Below, piece by piece: positions 16,821 through 27,672 of a stretch of DNA of 64,000 bases. The stretch covers positions 372,001-436,000 of the forward strand of contig DATMFO010000004.1 of assembly GCA_035556135.1 (NCBI GenBank), read 5' to 3'. The notes under the pieces were generated by a model that ran no database searches, was not told the DNA's origin, and worked only from the letters and a program-made list of their open reading frames with translations. Both the position numbers and the translations under genes were made by a program. How positions within the stretch are numbered: the first letter of the stretch is position 1; every line of letters starts with the position of its first letter. The stretch is from ZC4RG30 sp035556135. Lineage in GTDB: Bacteria > Pseudomonadota > Gammaproteobacteria > Steroidobacterales > Steroidobacteraceae.

Positions 16821-18137
16821 ATGAACGCCCCTGCTCCCCGCGTCGGATTCGTCAGCCTTGGCTGCCCCAAGGCCCTGGTGGATTCGGAGCGCATCCTGAC
16901 GCAATTGCGCATCCGCGGCTACGAGATTTCGCCCAGCTACGAGGCCTCGGACCTCGTGGTCGTGAACACCTGCGGCTTCATCGACAGCGCCATTGATGAA
17001 TCCCTCGAGGCCATCGGCGAGGCCATCGACGCCAACGGCAAGGTCATCGTCACCGGCTGCCTGGGGGCAAACCCGCAGCGCATCCTCGAGCAGCATCCCA
17101 AGGTGCTGGCCGTCACCGGCCCGCATGCCACCGAGCAGGTGCTCGAGGCTGTGCATCTGCACCTGCCACGTCCGCACGATCCCTTCACCGACCTGGTGCC
17201 CGCGCAGGGCATCCGCCTCACGCCGCGGCATTATGCCTACCTGAAGATTTCCGAAGGCTGCAACAACAAGTGCAGCTTCTGCATCATCCCCGCGCTGCGC
17301 GGCCGGCTGGTGTCGCGGCCGCTCGACAGCGTGCTGGCCGAGGCCGAGCGGCTGGTGGCTGCCGGCGTCAAGGAACTGCTGGTGATCTCGCAGGACACCA
17401 GCGCCTACGGCGTGGACCTTCGCTACCAGCCCGTCACCTTCGGCGGCCAGCAATACGAAACCCGCTTCCTCGATCTGGCCCGTGGCCTGGGTTCGCTGGG
17501 GGTGTGGGTGCGCATGCACTACGTCTATCCCTATCCACACGTGGATGCCGTGCTGCCGCTGATGGCCGAGGGCAAGGTGCTGCCCTACCTCGACATCCCC
17601 TTCCAGCATGGCAGCCCCTCGGTGCTGAAGCGCATGCGCCGCCCCGCCCATGCAGAAGACACGCTCGATCGCATCACGGCCTGGCGACGCCAGGTTCCGG
17701 ACCTCACCTTGCGCAGCACCTTCATCGTCGGTTTCCCCGGGGAAACAGACGCGGAGTTCGAGGAGCTGCTGCAGTGGCTCGATGTCGCGCAGCTGGATCG
17801 CGTCGGCTGCTTCCGCTACTCGCCCGTCGAAGGGGCCACCGCCAATGAACTGCCGGGGGCCGTTGCACCCGAGGTGATGGACGAGCGCTACGAGCGCTTC
17901 ATGCAGAAGGCGGCTGCGATCTCCGGGAAGCGCATGGCGGCGAAGGTGGGCCGGGAACTCACCGTGCTGGTCGACAGTGTCGACGGCAGCAAGGCCATCG
18001 CACGCACGCAGGCTGACGCGCCGGAGATCGACGGCGTGGTCAATGTGAAGAAGGCCAAGGGCTTGCGACCGGGCGAGTTCGCCCGTGTGCGCATCACCGC
18101 CGCAGGCACCTACGACCTCGCCGGTGAATTGCTGTGA
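16821..18137 (+). CDS. rimO: Ribosomal protein S12 methylthiotransferase RimO
   Basis: 438 residues, full length for RimO. The N-terminal UPF0004 domain carries C15, C51 and C80, which bind the auxiliary iron-sulfur cluster. The radical-SAM motif C147-x3-C151-x2-C154 is in EGCNNKCSFC. A C-terminal TRAM domain (about 370-438) binds RNA/ribosome. The enzyme adds a methylthio group to Asp88 of ribosomal protein uS12. The start FVSLGCPKALVDSERIL is diagnostic against MiaB. It is convergent with the arylamine N-acetyltransferase gene, 19 bp away. Confidence 0.97.
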   Translation: MNAPAPRVGFVSLGCPKALVDSERILTQLRIRGYEISPSYEASDLVVVNTCGFIDSAIDESLEAIGEAIDANGKVIVTGCLGANPQRILEQHPKVLAVTGPHATEQVLEAVHLHLPRPHDPFTDLVPAQGIRLTPRHYAYLKISEGCNNKCSFCIIPALRGRLVSRPLDSVLAEAERLVAAGVKELLVISQDTSAYGVDLRYQPVTFGGQQYETRFLDLARGLGSLGVWVRMHYVYPYPHVDAVLPLMAEGKVLPYLDIPFQHGSPSVLKRMRRPAHAEDTLDRITAWRRQVPDLTLRSTFIVGFPGETDAEFEELLQWLDVAQLDRVGCFRYSPVEGATANELPGAVAPEVMDERYERFMQKAAAISGKRMAAKVGRELTVLVDSVDGSKAIARTQADAPEIDGVVNVKKAKGLRPGEFARVRITAAGTYDLAGELL

Positions 18138-18156
18138 TTGCCGCGCCGGCAGTTCC

Positions 18157-18981
18157 TCACCGGGAAGGACCGGGCGACCCAGCCTGAAGCCGCGCGGCCA
18201 GTGCCGCCGCGGTCTCCCCGTCGATGCGCAGGCCGAAGACATCGCGCAGCGTGGCGATCACCGTGCCGGGGTCACCCAGCTCGCGGCGCGTTGAATTGCC
18301 CGCCGGGTCATGCCAGGCGATTTCCCCGCCGCGCAGCACGTGCCGGCCGCCGGCAGTGAGGTTCGACACCACCAGCTGCTGCGTGAAATGCGAAGCCGGG
18401 TCATGCACCAGCTGGAAGTTCGCCGCCTCGAAATCCACCGGCAGCTGCGGATGCTCGTCGAAACGGTACATGGGCAGCCAGTCCCCGCGCACGAGCGTGG
18501 AAACGAGGTGCTCGCTGCCGAGGCGTGACAGCCGGAACTGCGCATGGGAATCCTGCTGCGGCTCTCCGCTGCGCAGGTTGAGCGGACCCGCCAGCATCTG
18601 GCCGCCAAAGCCGACGTCGGCCAGCCACTCGCCGCCTTCCACGCGCACCAGCAGCAGCCGGTGCGTGCGCGGCGCGACGGCATCAGCCGAACGGCCCCAC
18701 ACCACACGGCCGGCAAGATCGGTGACATCGAAGCCCAGCGCACGCAGCGCCTCGCCCAGCAGCAGGTTCTGCTCGAAGCACCAGCCACCGCGCCCCTGCC
18801 GTACCAGCTTTTCCTCTACTGCGGCAGGCTCCAGGCTGATGCGTCGCCCGAGGAAGGCATCGATGTTCTCGAAGGGAATGGCCAGGGCGTGGCGCAGGAC
18901 AACAGCGGCAAGCGTGTCAAGCGTCGGTGCGCGCGCACCGGCATGGCCGATGCGCGCGAAGTAGGCATCCATATCCATCAA
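18157..18981 (-). CDS. nat: Arylamine N-acetyltransferase
   Basis: 274 residues, the usual NAT length. The cysteine-protease-like triad is visible: C68 in RGGWCFEQN, H107 in THRLLL, and D122 in LADVGFGG. NAT enzymes transfer acetyl from acetyl-CoA to arylamines, hydrazines or amino-aromatic substrates via a Cys intermediate. RGGWCFEQN replaces the common RGGYCYEQN, a conservative change. It lies 14 bp downstream of glmS on the same strand and may be co-transcribed with it. The second Met is two codons in and is an alternative start. Confidence 0.93.
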   Translation of the reverse strand: MMDMDAYFARIGHAGARAPTLDTLAAVVLRHALAIPFENIDAFLGRRISLEPAAVEEKLVRQGRGGWCFEQNLLLGEALRALGFDVTDLAGRVVWGRSADAVAPRTHRLLLVRVEGGEWLADVGFGGQMLAGPLNLRSGEPQQDSHAQFRLSRLGSEHLVSTLVRGDWLPMYRFDEHPQLPVDFEAANFQLVHDPASHFTQQLVVSNLTAGGRHVLRGGEIAWHDPAGNSTRRELGDPGTVIATLRDVFGLRIDGETAAALAARLQAGSPGPSR

Positions 18982-18995
18982 CGCGCGCCGGAGCG

Positions 18996-20831
<1,836 letters not shown>

Positions 20832-20838
20832 GCGCGTA

Positions 20839-22308
20839 TTACTCCTGGGAAACTTTTTTCTTCACTGGCCGCTGCCAGCCTTCAATCGTGACCTGCCTGC
20901 CGCGCGCCAGCGTGAGCTGGCCCGGGGGCGCATCGCGCGTGATGGTCGAGCCGGCGCCCGTGGTGGCGTTGGCGCCGATGCTCACCGGCGCCACCAGCAT
21001 GTTGCCCGAGCCGATGAACACCTGGTCACCGATCACCGTGCGCGACTTGTTGGCGCCATCGTAGTTGCAGGTGATGGTGCCTGCGCCCACGTTGACCTTC
21101 TCGCCCACGTCGGCATCGCCGAGGTAGGTGAGATGGTTGGCCTTGGTGCCCCGCCCGATGCGCGAGTTCTTCACCTCGACGAAATTGCCCACGTGCACAC
21201 CGTCGGCCAGCACATTGCCGGGCCGCAGCCGTGCGAAGGGCCCCAGGTGGCAGCCCGCGCCGACCTCCGAGCGCTCCAGCACGCTGTTGGCCAGCACCTG
21301 TGTATCAGCGCCGATGGTGACGTCACGCAGCAGGCAGTTGGGACCGATGCGCACGCGGTCGCCCAGCACCACGCGGCCTTCGAACACCGCGTTCACGTCG
21401 ATGAACACGTCGCGGCCCAGCGCAAGCTGGCCCCGCTGGTCGAAGCGCGCTGGATCGGCCAGCGTGGCTCCGGCGCGCAGCGCTTCCTCGGCATTCCGCC
21501 CACGCAGCACGCCTTCCAGCTGCGCCAGCTGCAGCCTGTCGTTGACGCCCAGCACTTCGGATTCCTGCAGCGCGGTGAGCGGACGTACAGGCATGCGCGC
21601 CTTCACGGCCATGGCCACCACGTCGGTGAGGTAATACTCGCCCTGCGCGTTGTCGCTCTTCAGCTCACCCAGCCACTGGCGCAGCCGGCCGGCGGGCAGC
21701 GCCATCACGCCGGTGTTGCCCTCGGTGATGCGCTTCTCGCGCGCCGAAGCGTCCTTGTCCTCGACAATGGATTTCACGCTGCCGCGCGCGTCACGCACCA
21801 CGCGGCCGTAACCGGTGGGATCAGCCAGCTGCACAGTCAGCAGCGCCAGCCCGCCATTGCCCGCCAGGGCTACCAGCGAGCGCAGCGTGGAAGCGCGCAG
21901 CAGTGGCACATCGCCATAGAGCACCAGCACCAGGTGATCATCCGGAATGGCCGGCATGGCCTGCATCACCGCATGGCCCGTGCCCTTCTGTTCGGCCTGC
22001 AGTGCCCAGGTCACCGGCTCGCCCGCGAAGGCTGCCTGCACCTGTGCGCCGCCATGTCCATGGACCACATGCAGGCCCGCCGGCTGCAATTCCCTCGCCG
22101 TGTCGAGCACATGGCGCAGCAGCGGCCGGCCTGCCAGCGGCTGCAGCACCTTCGGCAGCCCCGAATTCATGCGCTTGCCCTGGCCGGCAGCAAGGACCAC
22201 CACCGACACCGGGGGCAACGCAGCCGCCGCGGCGACCTGCGCCTGCCCGCTGCCCTTCCCTGCCTTGCGCGGGGCGCTCTTGCGCGCGCGCTTTGCCACT
22301 CCCTTCAT
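20839..22308 (-). CDS. glmU: Bifunctional GlmU: GlcNAc-1-P uridyltransferase / GlcN-1-P acetyltransferase
   Basis: About 489 residues from ATG 22308, which has AAGGA seven bases upstream; farther starts lack a ribosome site. The uridyltransferase domain starts at about residue 34 (SVVVLAAGQGKRM), and the left-handed beta-helix acetyltransferase follows (NFVEVKNSRIGRGTKANHLTYLGDADVG, catalytic His in NHLTY region). It makes UDP-GlcNAc for peptidoglycan and lipopolysaccharide. An Ala/Lys/Arg-rich extension of about 30 residues precedes the catalytic core and is unusual; E. coli GlmU starts directly at the core and is 456 aa. Confidence 0.96.
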   Translation of the reverse strand: MKGVAKRARKSAPRKAGKGSGQAQVAAAAALPPVSVVVLAAGQGKRMNSGLPKVLQPLAGRPLLRHVLDTARELQPAGLHVVHGHGGAQVQAAFAGEPVTWALQAEQKGTGHAVMQAMPAIPDDHLVLVLYGDVPLLRASTLRSLVALAGNGGLALLTVQLADPTGYGRVVRDARGSVKSIVEDKDASAREKRITEGNTGVMALPAGRLRQWLGELKSDNAQGEYYLTDVVAMAVKARMPVRPLTALQESEVLGVNDRLQLAQLEGVLRGRNAEEALRAGATLADPARFDQRGQLALGRDVFIDVNAVFEGRVVLGDRVRIGPNCLLRDVTIGADTQVLANSVLERSEVGAGCHLGPFARLRPGNVLADGVHVGNFVEVKNSRIGRGTKANHLTYLGDADVGEKVNVGAGTITCNYDGANKSRTVIGDQVFIGSGNMLVAPVSIGANATTGAGSTITRDAPPGQLTLARGRQVTIEGWQRPVKKKVSQE

Positions 22309-22379
22309 CCGTCCGTCCTTCATCTGGTGCGCGACGCTAGCATTTCCGTTTCCGGATCGTGCGGACACAGATCGCGCAT

Positions 22380-22859
22380 TTACTGGTACATCCGGCCACG
22401 CCACTCGATATAACCGGCCACGTGCCGACCGGCCGGGTCGTCATGCGTCCAGTGCATCACCCCGCCCTGGGCATTCCATTCGTATTCGCCGTAGACGGTG
22501 ACTTCTTCCCCCGCTTTGAGCCCCTCCAGCCGGGGCGCCAGGTCGAGATTGTGGGCGACCAGCAGGGTCTGGTCGCTATCTGTTGCGAAAATGAAGCGTT
22601 GGTGCGGCGATCCGTCCTGATCATCGGCCAACATGCGCACAACACGCCCCCTGATGCGCAACATCCTCCCGCTGGCCCGCTGCTCGAAGGCCTCCCGCGC
22701 CACATCGCCGCCGGCAGCGGGGCGCATCGCCGGTGGCTCGCCGGTGGCCTCCACCCCTTGTCCGGGCTCCCCACCACCACCCAGCGGCCGGTCAGCGAAC
22801 TGGCGCCAGCCGAACACGGCCACCACCGCCACGAGGACCACCTGCGCCAGCCGTTTCAT
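22380..22859 (-). CDS. DUF3465 domain protein, membrane-anchored or exported
   Basis: 159 residues with an uncleaved or signal-type N-terminal helix (LAQVVLVAVVAVFGW), a Gly/Pro-rich linker, and a DUF3465 domain (about 65-159). The domain has an OB-like strand pattern (GRVVRMLADDQDGSPHQRFIF, LLVAHNLDLAPRL, VTVYGEYEWNAQGGVMHWTH). The conserved HWTHDDPAGRH segment is typical. Function is unknown; the family is small and periplasmic. It is divergent from the DUF1592 gene and separated from glmU by about 70 bp. Confidence 0.85.
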   Translation of the reverse strand: MKRLAQVVLVAVVAVFGWRQFADRPLGGGGEPGQGVEATGEPPAMRPAAGGDVAREAFEQRASGRMLRIRGRVVRMLADDQDGSPHQRFIFATDSDQTLLVAHNLDLAPRLEGLKAGEEVTVYGEYEWNAQGGVMHWTHDDPAGRHVAGYIEWRGRMYQ

Positions 22860-22952
22860 CTATGATTTCCCGGGATTTTTGCCCGGAACCGTCGCGTGCG
22901 GGCGGGGTCCATCAAGTACACGGGCACGGTGTCCTCTAAGGGGTTTCGACGG

Positions 22953-25382
22953 GTGAAGCATTCTCGCATTTCCGCGGCGCTGGGCGCGGCGCTGCTGGCC
23001 GCCATCGCGGGCCAGCCCACCATGGCCGCCAGCGCACCGGCAGGGGCGCATGCCGGCGCCGACTGGACACTCTTCGAAGCCTATTGCACGGAATGCCACA
23101 ACACCGAGGACTGGGCCGGCGGCATCGCCTTTGACGTGCTCTCCCAGGAGGACATCGGCGACAACGCCGAGGTCTTCGAGAAGGTGGTGCGCAAGCTGCG
23201 CAGCCAGCAGATGCCACCTGGTGGCCACAAGGTGCCCGACCAGGCCACCCGCGGCACCTTCATCAAGTGGATGGAAGGCCAGCTCGACACCGCCGCCAGC
23301 GCGCACCCCGATCCCGGCTACGTCGGCCTGCAGCGCCTTAACCGCAAGGAATACGCCAATGCCGTGCGCGACCTGCTGGGCATCGAGATCGACGCCGCCG
23401 AGCTGCTGCCACGCGACGAGCCGCGCGAGGGCTTCGACAATGTCGCCGCGGCGCTGAGCGTCACGCCCTCCTTCCTCGACCAGTACATCTCCGCCGCGCG
23501 CAGCGTGGTGGTGCAGGCCATGGGCAACAAGGATGCCCTGCCCGCCGCCACCACCTATCGCGCCACCGCACCCTCGACGCAGATCTTCCACCAGGATGGC
23601 CTGCCGCTGGGCACGCGCGGCGGCATTGCCGTGGACCACAACTTCCCCGCCGACGGCGAGTACGTGCTCACCATCGCCAACATGGCCACGGCGCTGTGGG
23701 TCTACAACATGGAGTTCAGGAATCATCTGGTCGTCACCATGGACGGCAAGCTGATCTACGAGACCACCATCGGCGGCGAAGACGACATGAAGGCCATCGA
23801 CCAGCAGCAGGATCCTGCGGTCGAGGCCATCAATGCGCGGCTGAAGAACATCCGCTTCAAGGCCACGGCCGGCGTGCACCGCTTCGTGGTCGCGTTCCGT
23901 CATCGCACCTTTGCCGAATCCGAAGACCGGTTGCAGATGTACACCCCCGGCGGCGGACAGGACCGCATCCTGCGCGTGTCCTCGTTCGAGATCCGCGGCC
24001 CCTTCAATTCCACCGGCGTCAGCGAGACGCCGGCGCGGCGCCACATCTTCGCCGCCTGCTACCCGAAGAGCGCCGCGGAAGAAGCGCCCTGCGCGCGCCA
24101 GGTAATCTCCTCCTTCGCCAGCCGCGCCTATCGCCGGCCCCTCGCCGACCGGGACCTGGAACCGCTGCTGCGCTTCTATGAGGAAGGACGGAAGTCCTCG
24201 GACTTCGACGCCGGGGTGCGCCGGGCGCTCACCGCCGTGCTGGCGCACCCGGACTTCCTGTTCCGCACCGACCAGTCGCCGCAGAACCTGCCGCCCGGCA
24301 CCATCTACCGCATCGACGACCTTGCGCTGGCCTCGCGCCTGTCGTTCTTCCTGTGGAACAGCCTCCCCGACGACACGCTGCTGAAGCTGGCGCAGGAACA
24401 CCGCCTCGGCGAACCGGAGGTGCTCAAGGCCCAGGTGCAGCGCATGCTGGCCGATGAGCGCGCCAGCACGCTGGCCCGCAACTTCGGCTCGCAGTGGCTG
24501 AACCTCACCAAGCTGCCGGAGATCACCCCCGACCCGGCCATCTTCCCCTACGCCAGCGGCAGCGGCGACCTGCGCGGGGATTTCGTCGAAGAGATCGCGC
24601 TGTTCATGGATGACATCATCCGCAGCAACGGCAGCGTCACCGAGCTGCTCTCTTCACCCTGGACCTTCATCAACGAGCGCCTGGCGCTGCACTACGACAT
24701 CAACTCCGTCCGCGGTGACCAGTTCCGCAAGATCAAGCTCGAGGATTCCAGCCGCTTCGGCCTCCTGGGCAAGGGCGGCGTGCTGATGGCCAGCGCCTAC
24801 CCCAACCGCACCTCGCCCGTGCTGCGCGGCGCCTATGTACTCGAGCGCATCATCGGCTCACCGCCGCCGGTTCCGCCGCCTGCAGTGGAAGCGCTGCCCG
24901 CAACCAACGCACAGAACAAGCCCGCCACCGTGCGCGAGCTGCTCGAAGCACATCGCGCCAAGCCGCAGTGCTTCTCCTGCCATGCGGCCATCGACCCCAT
25001 CGGCTTCGTGCTCGAGGGTTTCGACGCCACGGGCAAGGCTCGCCGCATCGACCGCTTCGCGCGTACGGAAATCGACATGCTGGGCAAGCTGCCCGACGGC
25101 ACCATCGTGCGCAACCCGGATGAACTGCGCGCCGCGCTGCTGGCCGATCCGGTGCCCTTCGTGCAGAACGTCACCGAGCGCATGATGATCTATGCGCTCG
25201 GCCGCCTGGTGGAGCCGCATGACATGCCCGTGGTGCGCGACATCGTGCGCCGCACCGCCGGCGACGGCTACAGGTTCCACACCCTGATCACCAACATCGT
25301 GCTCAGCGATCCGTTCCTGAAGGCCCGGGTTCCCGATGCCGGCAAGGGCGCCGACACCCGCCAGGCCACGGTGGTAAATTGA
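22953..25382 (+). CDS. DUF1592-family exported cytochrome-like protein
   Basis: About 809 residues from GTG 22953 (TAAGGGG upstream). It has a Sec signal peptide to about residue 26 and an N-terminal heme-c-like motif CTECH (C45, C48, H49). Next come DUF1587/DUF1595/DUF1592/DUF1588/DUF1585-type blocks: LNRKEYANAVRDLLG, FASRAYRRPLADRD, FLFRTDQ, LSFFLWNSLPDD, NRTSPVLRGAYVLERIIG, and a second CFSCH near the C-terminus. These modular proteins were first noted in planctomycetes and are common in Gammaproteobacteria that degrade polymers; the reaction is not established. The DUF1552 gene follows by 14 bp, the standard pairing. Confidence 0.9.
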   Translation: MKHSRISAALGAALLAAIAGQPTMAASAPAGAHAGADWTLFEAYCTECHNTEDWAGGIAFDVLSQEDIGDNAEVFEKVVRKLRSQQMPPGGHKVPDQATRGTFIKWMEGQLDTAASAHPDPGYVGLQRLNRKEYANAVRDLLGIEIDAAELLPRDEPREGFDNVAAALSVTPSFLDQYISAARSVVVQAMGNKDALPAATTYRATAPSTQIFHQDGLPLGTRGGIAVDHNFPADGEYVLTIANMATALWVYNMEFRNHLVVTMDGKLIYETTIGGEDDMKAIDQQQDPAVEAINARLKNIRFKATAGVHRFVVAFRHRTFAESEDRLQMYTPGGGQDRILRVSSFEIRGPFNSTGVSETPARRHIFAACYPKSAAEEAPCARQVISSFASRAYRRPLADRDLEPLLRFYEEGRKSSDFDAGVRRALTAVLAHPDFLFRTDQSPQNLPPGTIYRIDDLALASRLSFFLWNSLPDDTLLKLAQEHRLGEPEVLKAQVQRMLADERASTLARNFGSQWLNLTKLPEITPDPAIFPYASGSGDLRGDFVEEIALFMDDIIRSNGSVTELLSSPWTFINERLALHYDINSVRGDQFRKIKLEDSSRFGLLGKGGVLMASAYPNRTSPVLRGAYVLERIIGSPPPVPPPAVEALPATNAQNKPATVRELLEAHRAKPQCFSCHAAIDPIGFVLEGFDATGKARRIDRFARTEIDMLGKLPDGTIVRNPDELRAALLADPVPFVQNVTERMMIYALGRLVEPHDMPVVRDIVRRTAGDGYRFHTLITNIVLSDPFLKARVPDAGKGADTRQATVVN

Positions 25383-25396
25383 AGCAGAGGCCCGCC

Positions 25397-26710
25397 ATGT
25401 ACATCACCAAGAAAGCCCTTTCCCGCCGCACCCTGCTGCGTGGCGCAGGCGCCGCCATCGCGCTGCCGCTGCTCGATGCGATGGTCCCGGCCGCCACCGC
25501 GCTGGCACAGACCGCCGCGAAGCCCGCGCCGCGCCTGGGCTTCATCTATTTCCCGCACGGCGCCATCATCAAGGCGTGGATGCCGGAGAAGACCGGCCGC
25601 GACTTCGAGCTGTCGCCCATCCTGAAGCCGCTGGAGCCCTTCCGCGACCAGCTCACCATCGTCAGCGGGCTGCGCAACAAGGGCGGCGAGAGCTCCGATC
25701 CGCACGGCATCATGGCCGGCACCTGGCTGTCCTGCTACGGCGTGGCCAACCGCGAGGGCGACAAGGGCACCACCGCCGACCAGCTCGCCGCGCGCCACTT
25801 CACCGGCAACACGCCGCTGCCCTCGCTGGAGCTCACCGGCGAAGGCGGCAATGCCACCTGCGGCCAGGGCGCCACCGGCTGCGGCTTCGGCAGCACCGTG
25901 GCCTTCCGCACGCCCACGCAGCCGCTGCCCATGGAAGACAACCCGCGCAAGGTGTTCTACCAGCTGTTCGGCCAGGGAGACACGGGCGCCGAGCGCAAGG
26001 CCATCCTCGCCGAGACCGACAGCCTGCTCGACTACGTGATGGAAGAAGGCAAGGCGCTCAGCAAGCGCATCAGCGCCGCCGACCGCGCCCGCGTCAGCGA
26101 CTACCTCGACTCCGTGCGCGAGGTGGAGCAGCGCATCGCGCGCCTGGCCGTGAGCAAGAGCCAGACCATGGACCTGCCCAATGCGCCGCAGGGCGTGCCC
26201 GATGAGTTCGGCGCCCACCTCGACGCCCTCTTCGACCTTATCGCGCTGGCCTGGCAGACCAACCAGACCCAGGTCGCCTCGATGATGATGGCCAAGGAGG
26301 TGTCGATGCGCACCTACCCGAACCTTTCGATCACCGAGGCCTTCCATCCGCTGTCGCACCATGCGAACGATGCGGCGAAGATCGAGCGGCTGATCCGCAT
26401 CCAGAACTACCACACCACGGTGTTCGCCAAGTTCATCGGCAAGCTGGCGGAGATGGAAGATGGCGACGGCAGCGTGCTCGACCATTCCATCATCCTGTAC
26501 GGCAGCAACATGTCCAACAGCGACCTGCACAACAACGACCCGCTGCCCAATGCCATCCTCGGCAAGGGCTACGGACGCATCAAGGGTGGCCAGCACCTGA
26601 AGTTCCCGCAGGACACCCCGCACGCCAACCTGCTGCTCACGCTGCTGAACCGCGCTGGCGTACCCGCCGAGTCGCTGGGCAACAGCACCGGCCTGTTCGC
26701 CGAGATCTGA
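25397..26710 (+). CDS. DUF1552 domain protein with Tat signal
   Basis: About 437 residues from ATG 25397 with AGAGG upstream. A twin-arginine signal (SRRTLLRGAGAAIALPLL) is followed by a DUF1552 domain: YFPHGAIIKAWMPE, SGLRNKGGE, DPHGIMAGTWL, SIILYGSNMSNSDLHNNDPLP. DUF1552 resembles the alkaline-phosphatase/sulfatase-like DUF1501 group and is almost always encoded next to DUF1592 proteins. Tat export means it folds, probably with cofactor or metal, before export. The last base of its stop codon overlaps the start of the next gene (TGATG). Confidence 0.9.
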   Translation: MYITKKALSRRTLLRGAGAAIALPLLDAMVPAATALAQTAAKPAPRLGFIYFPHGAIIKAWMPEKTGRDFELSPILKPLEPFRDQLTIVSGLRNKGGESSDPHGIMAGTWLSCYGVANREGDKGTTADQLAARHFTGNTPLPSLELTGEGGNATCGQGATGCGFGSTVAFRTPTQPLPMEDNPRKVFYQLFGQGDTGAERKAILAETDSLLDYVMEEGKALSKRISAADRARVSDYLDSVREVEQRIARLAVSKSQTMDLPNAPQGVPDEFGAHLDALFDLIALAWQTNQTQVASMMMAKEVSMRTYPNLSITEAFHPLSHHANDAAKIERLIRIQNYHTTVFAKFIGKLAEMEDGDGSVLDHSIILYGSNMSNSDLHNNDPLPNAILGKGYGRIKGGQHLKFPQDTPHANLLLTLLNRAGVPAESLGNSTGLFAEI

Positions 26711-27630
26711 TGCACTCCAGGCGCGGATTCCTGCAGGCGGCGGCGCTGTCCTCCGCCGGCGCACTGCTGGCGCCGGCGATGCCGGCGCTGGCGCGCGAGA
26801 AGAAGGCGAAGCTCGCCGCACAGGAGCTGGGCGGCAACCTCGCGCTCATCACCGGCGCCGGAGCCAACGTGGTGGCCTTCGGTTCGCCTGAAGGTGCCAT
26901 GCTGTTCGACGGCGGCCAGCGCGATCACGCGAAGGCATTGCTGAAGCTCGCACTGTCTTCCGTGGAAGCGAAGAAGGCCCACACGCTGGTGAACACGCAC
27001 TGGCACCCCGAGCAGACGGGCCTCAACGAAACGCTGGGCAAGCAGGGCGCCCGCATCCTCGCGCAGGAGAACACCCGCCTCTGGCTCACGCGCCGCATCG
27101 ACGTGCCCTGGCGCGACGCGCCGCATCCGGCATTCCCCAGGGTGGCGCAGCCCAACAAGAGCTTCTACACCACCGAGACCGTGGACTTCGGCGGCGAGCG
27201 CATCGCCTTCGGCCACCTCGGCCAGGCGCACACCGATGGCGACCTCTATGCCTTCCTGCCCGCCGCCAACGTGCTCATCGCCGGTGGCGTGGTCTCCAGC
27301 GCCGGCTGGCCGCTGATGGACTGGCGCACCGGCGGCTGGATCGGCGGCCTGGTGGGCGCCTACGACCGCCTGCTGAAGATCGCCGATGACCGCACGCGCG
27401 TGATCGGCGCCGACGGTCCCATCGTCGGCCGCAAGGAACTGCAGGCGTACCGCGACATGTACTTCACCATCTTCGACCGCCTGGTGAAGCAGCTGGTGAA
27501 AGGCATGGGCCCGGATGAAGCCTACGCTTCAGGCCCGGCAAAGGAATTCGAGGCCCAGTGGGGCGGTTCGCAAGCTTTCGTGCTCGCGTCGTTCCGCAGC
27601 CTGTGGGGACACTACGCGCCGGACGCCTGA
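26710..27630 (+). CDS. Tat-exported metallo-beta-lactamase-fold protein with altered metal site
   Basis: 306 residues with Tat signal SRRGFLQAAALSSAGALL. The fold is that of MBL hydrolases (NVVAFGSPEGAMLFDGG; NTHWHPEQTG; LGQAHTDGDLYAFLPAANVLIAGG). The normal HxHxDH motif is HWHPEQ here, so the second-site Asp and His are Glu and Gln, and the usual late His motif is replaced by GADGPIVG. One metal site might survive via the two His of HWH and H of QAHTDGD. It is coupled to the DUF1552 gene by a 1-bp overlap, so it belongs to the same exported system. Confidence 0.85.
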   Translation: MHSRRGFLQAAALSSAGALLAPAMPALAREKKAKLAAQELGGNLALITGAGANVVAFGSPEGAMLFDGGQRDHAKALLKLALSSVEAKKAHTLVNTHWHPEQTGLNETLGKQGARILAQENTRLWLTRRIDVPWRDAPHPAFPRVAQPNKSFYTTETVDFGGERIAFGHLGQAHTDGDLYAFLPAANVLIAGGVVSSAGWPLMDWRTGGWIGGLVGAYDRLLKIADDRTRVIGADGPIVGRKELQAYRDMYFTIFDRLVKQLVKGMGPDEAYASGPAKEFEAQWGGSQAFVLASFRSLWGHYAPDA

Positions 27631-27672
27631 TCGTCCGCGGCGCCAACCGCATTGTTCAAGGGGGAATCGTCA

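Noticed and set aside
16205..16912. Methyltransferase start at 16912
   Set aside because: This would overlap about 90 bp of the divergent rimO coding region; ATG 16801 gives a normal family N-terminus.
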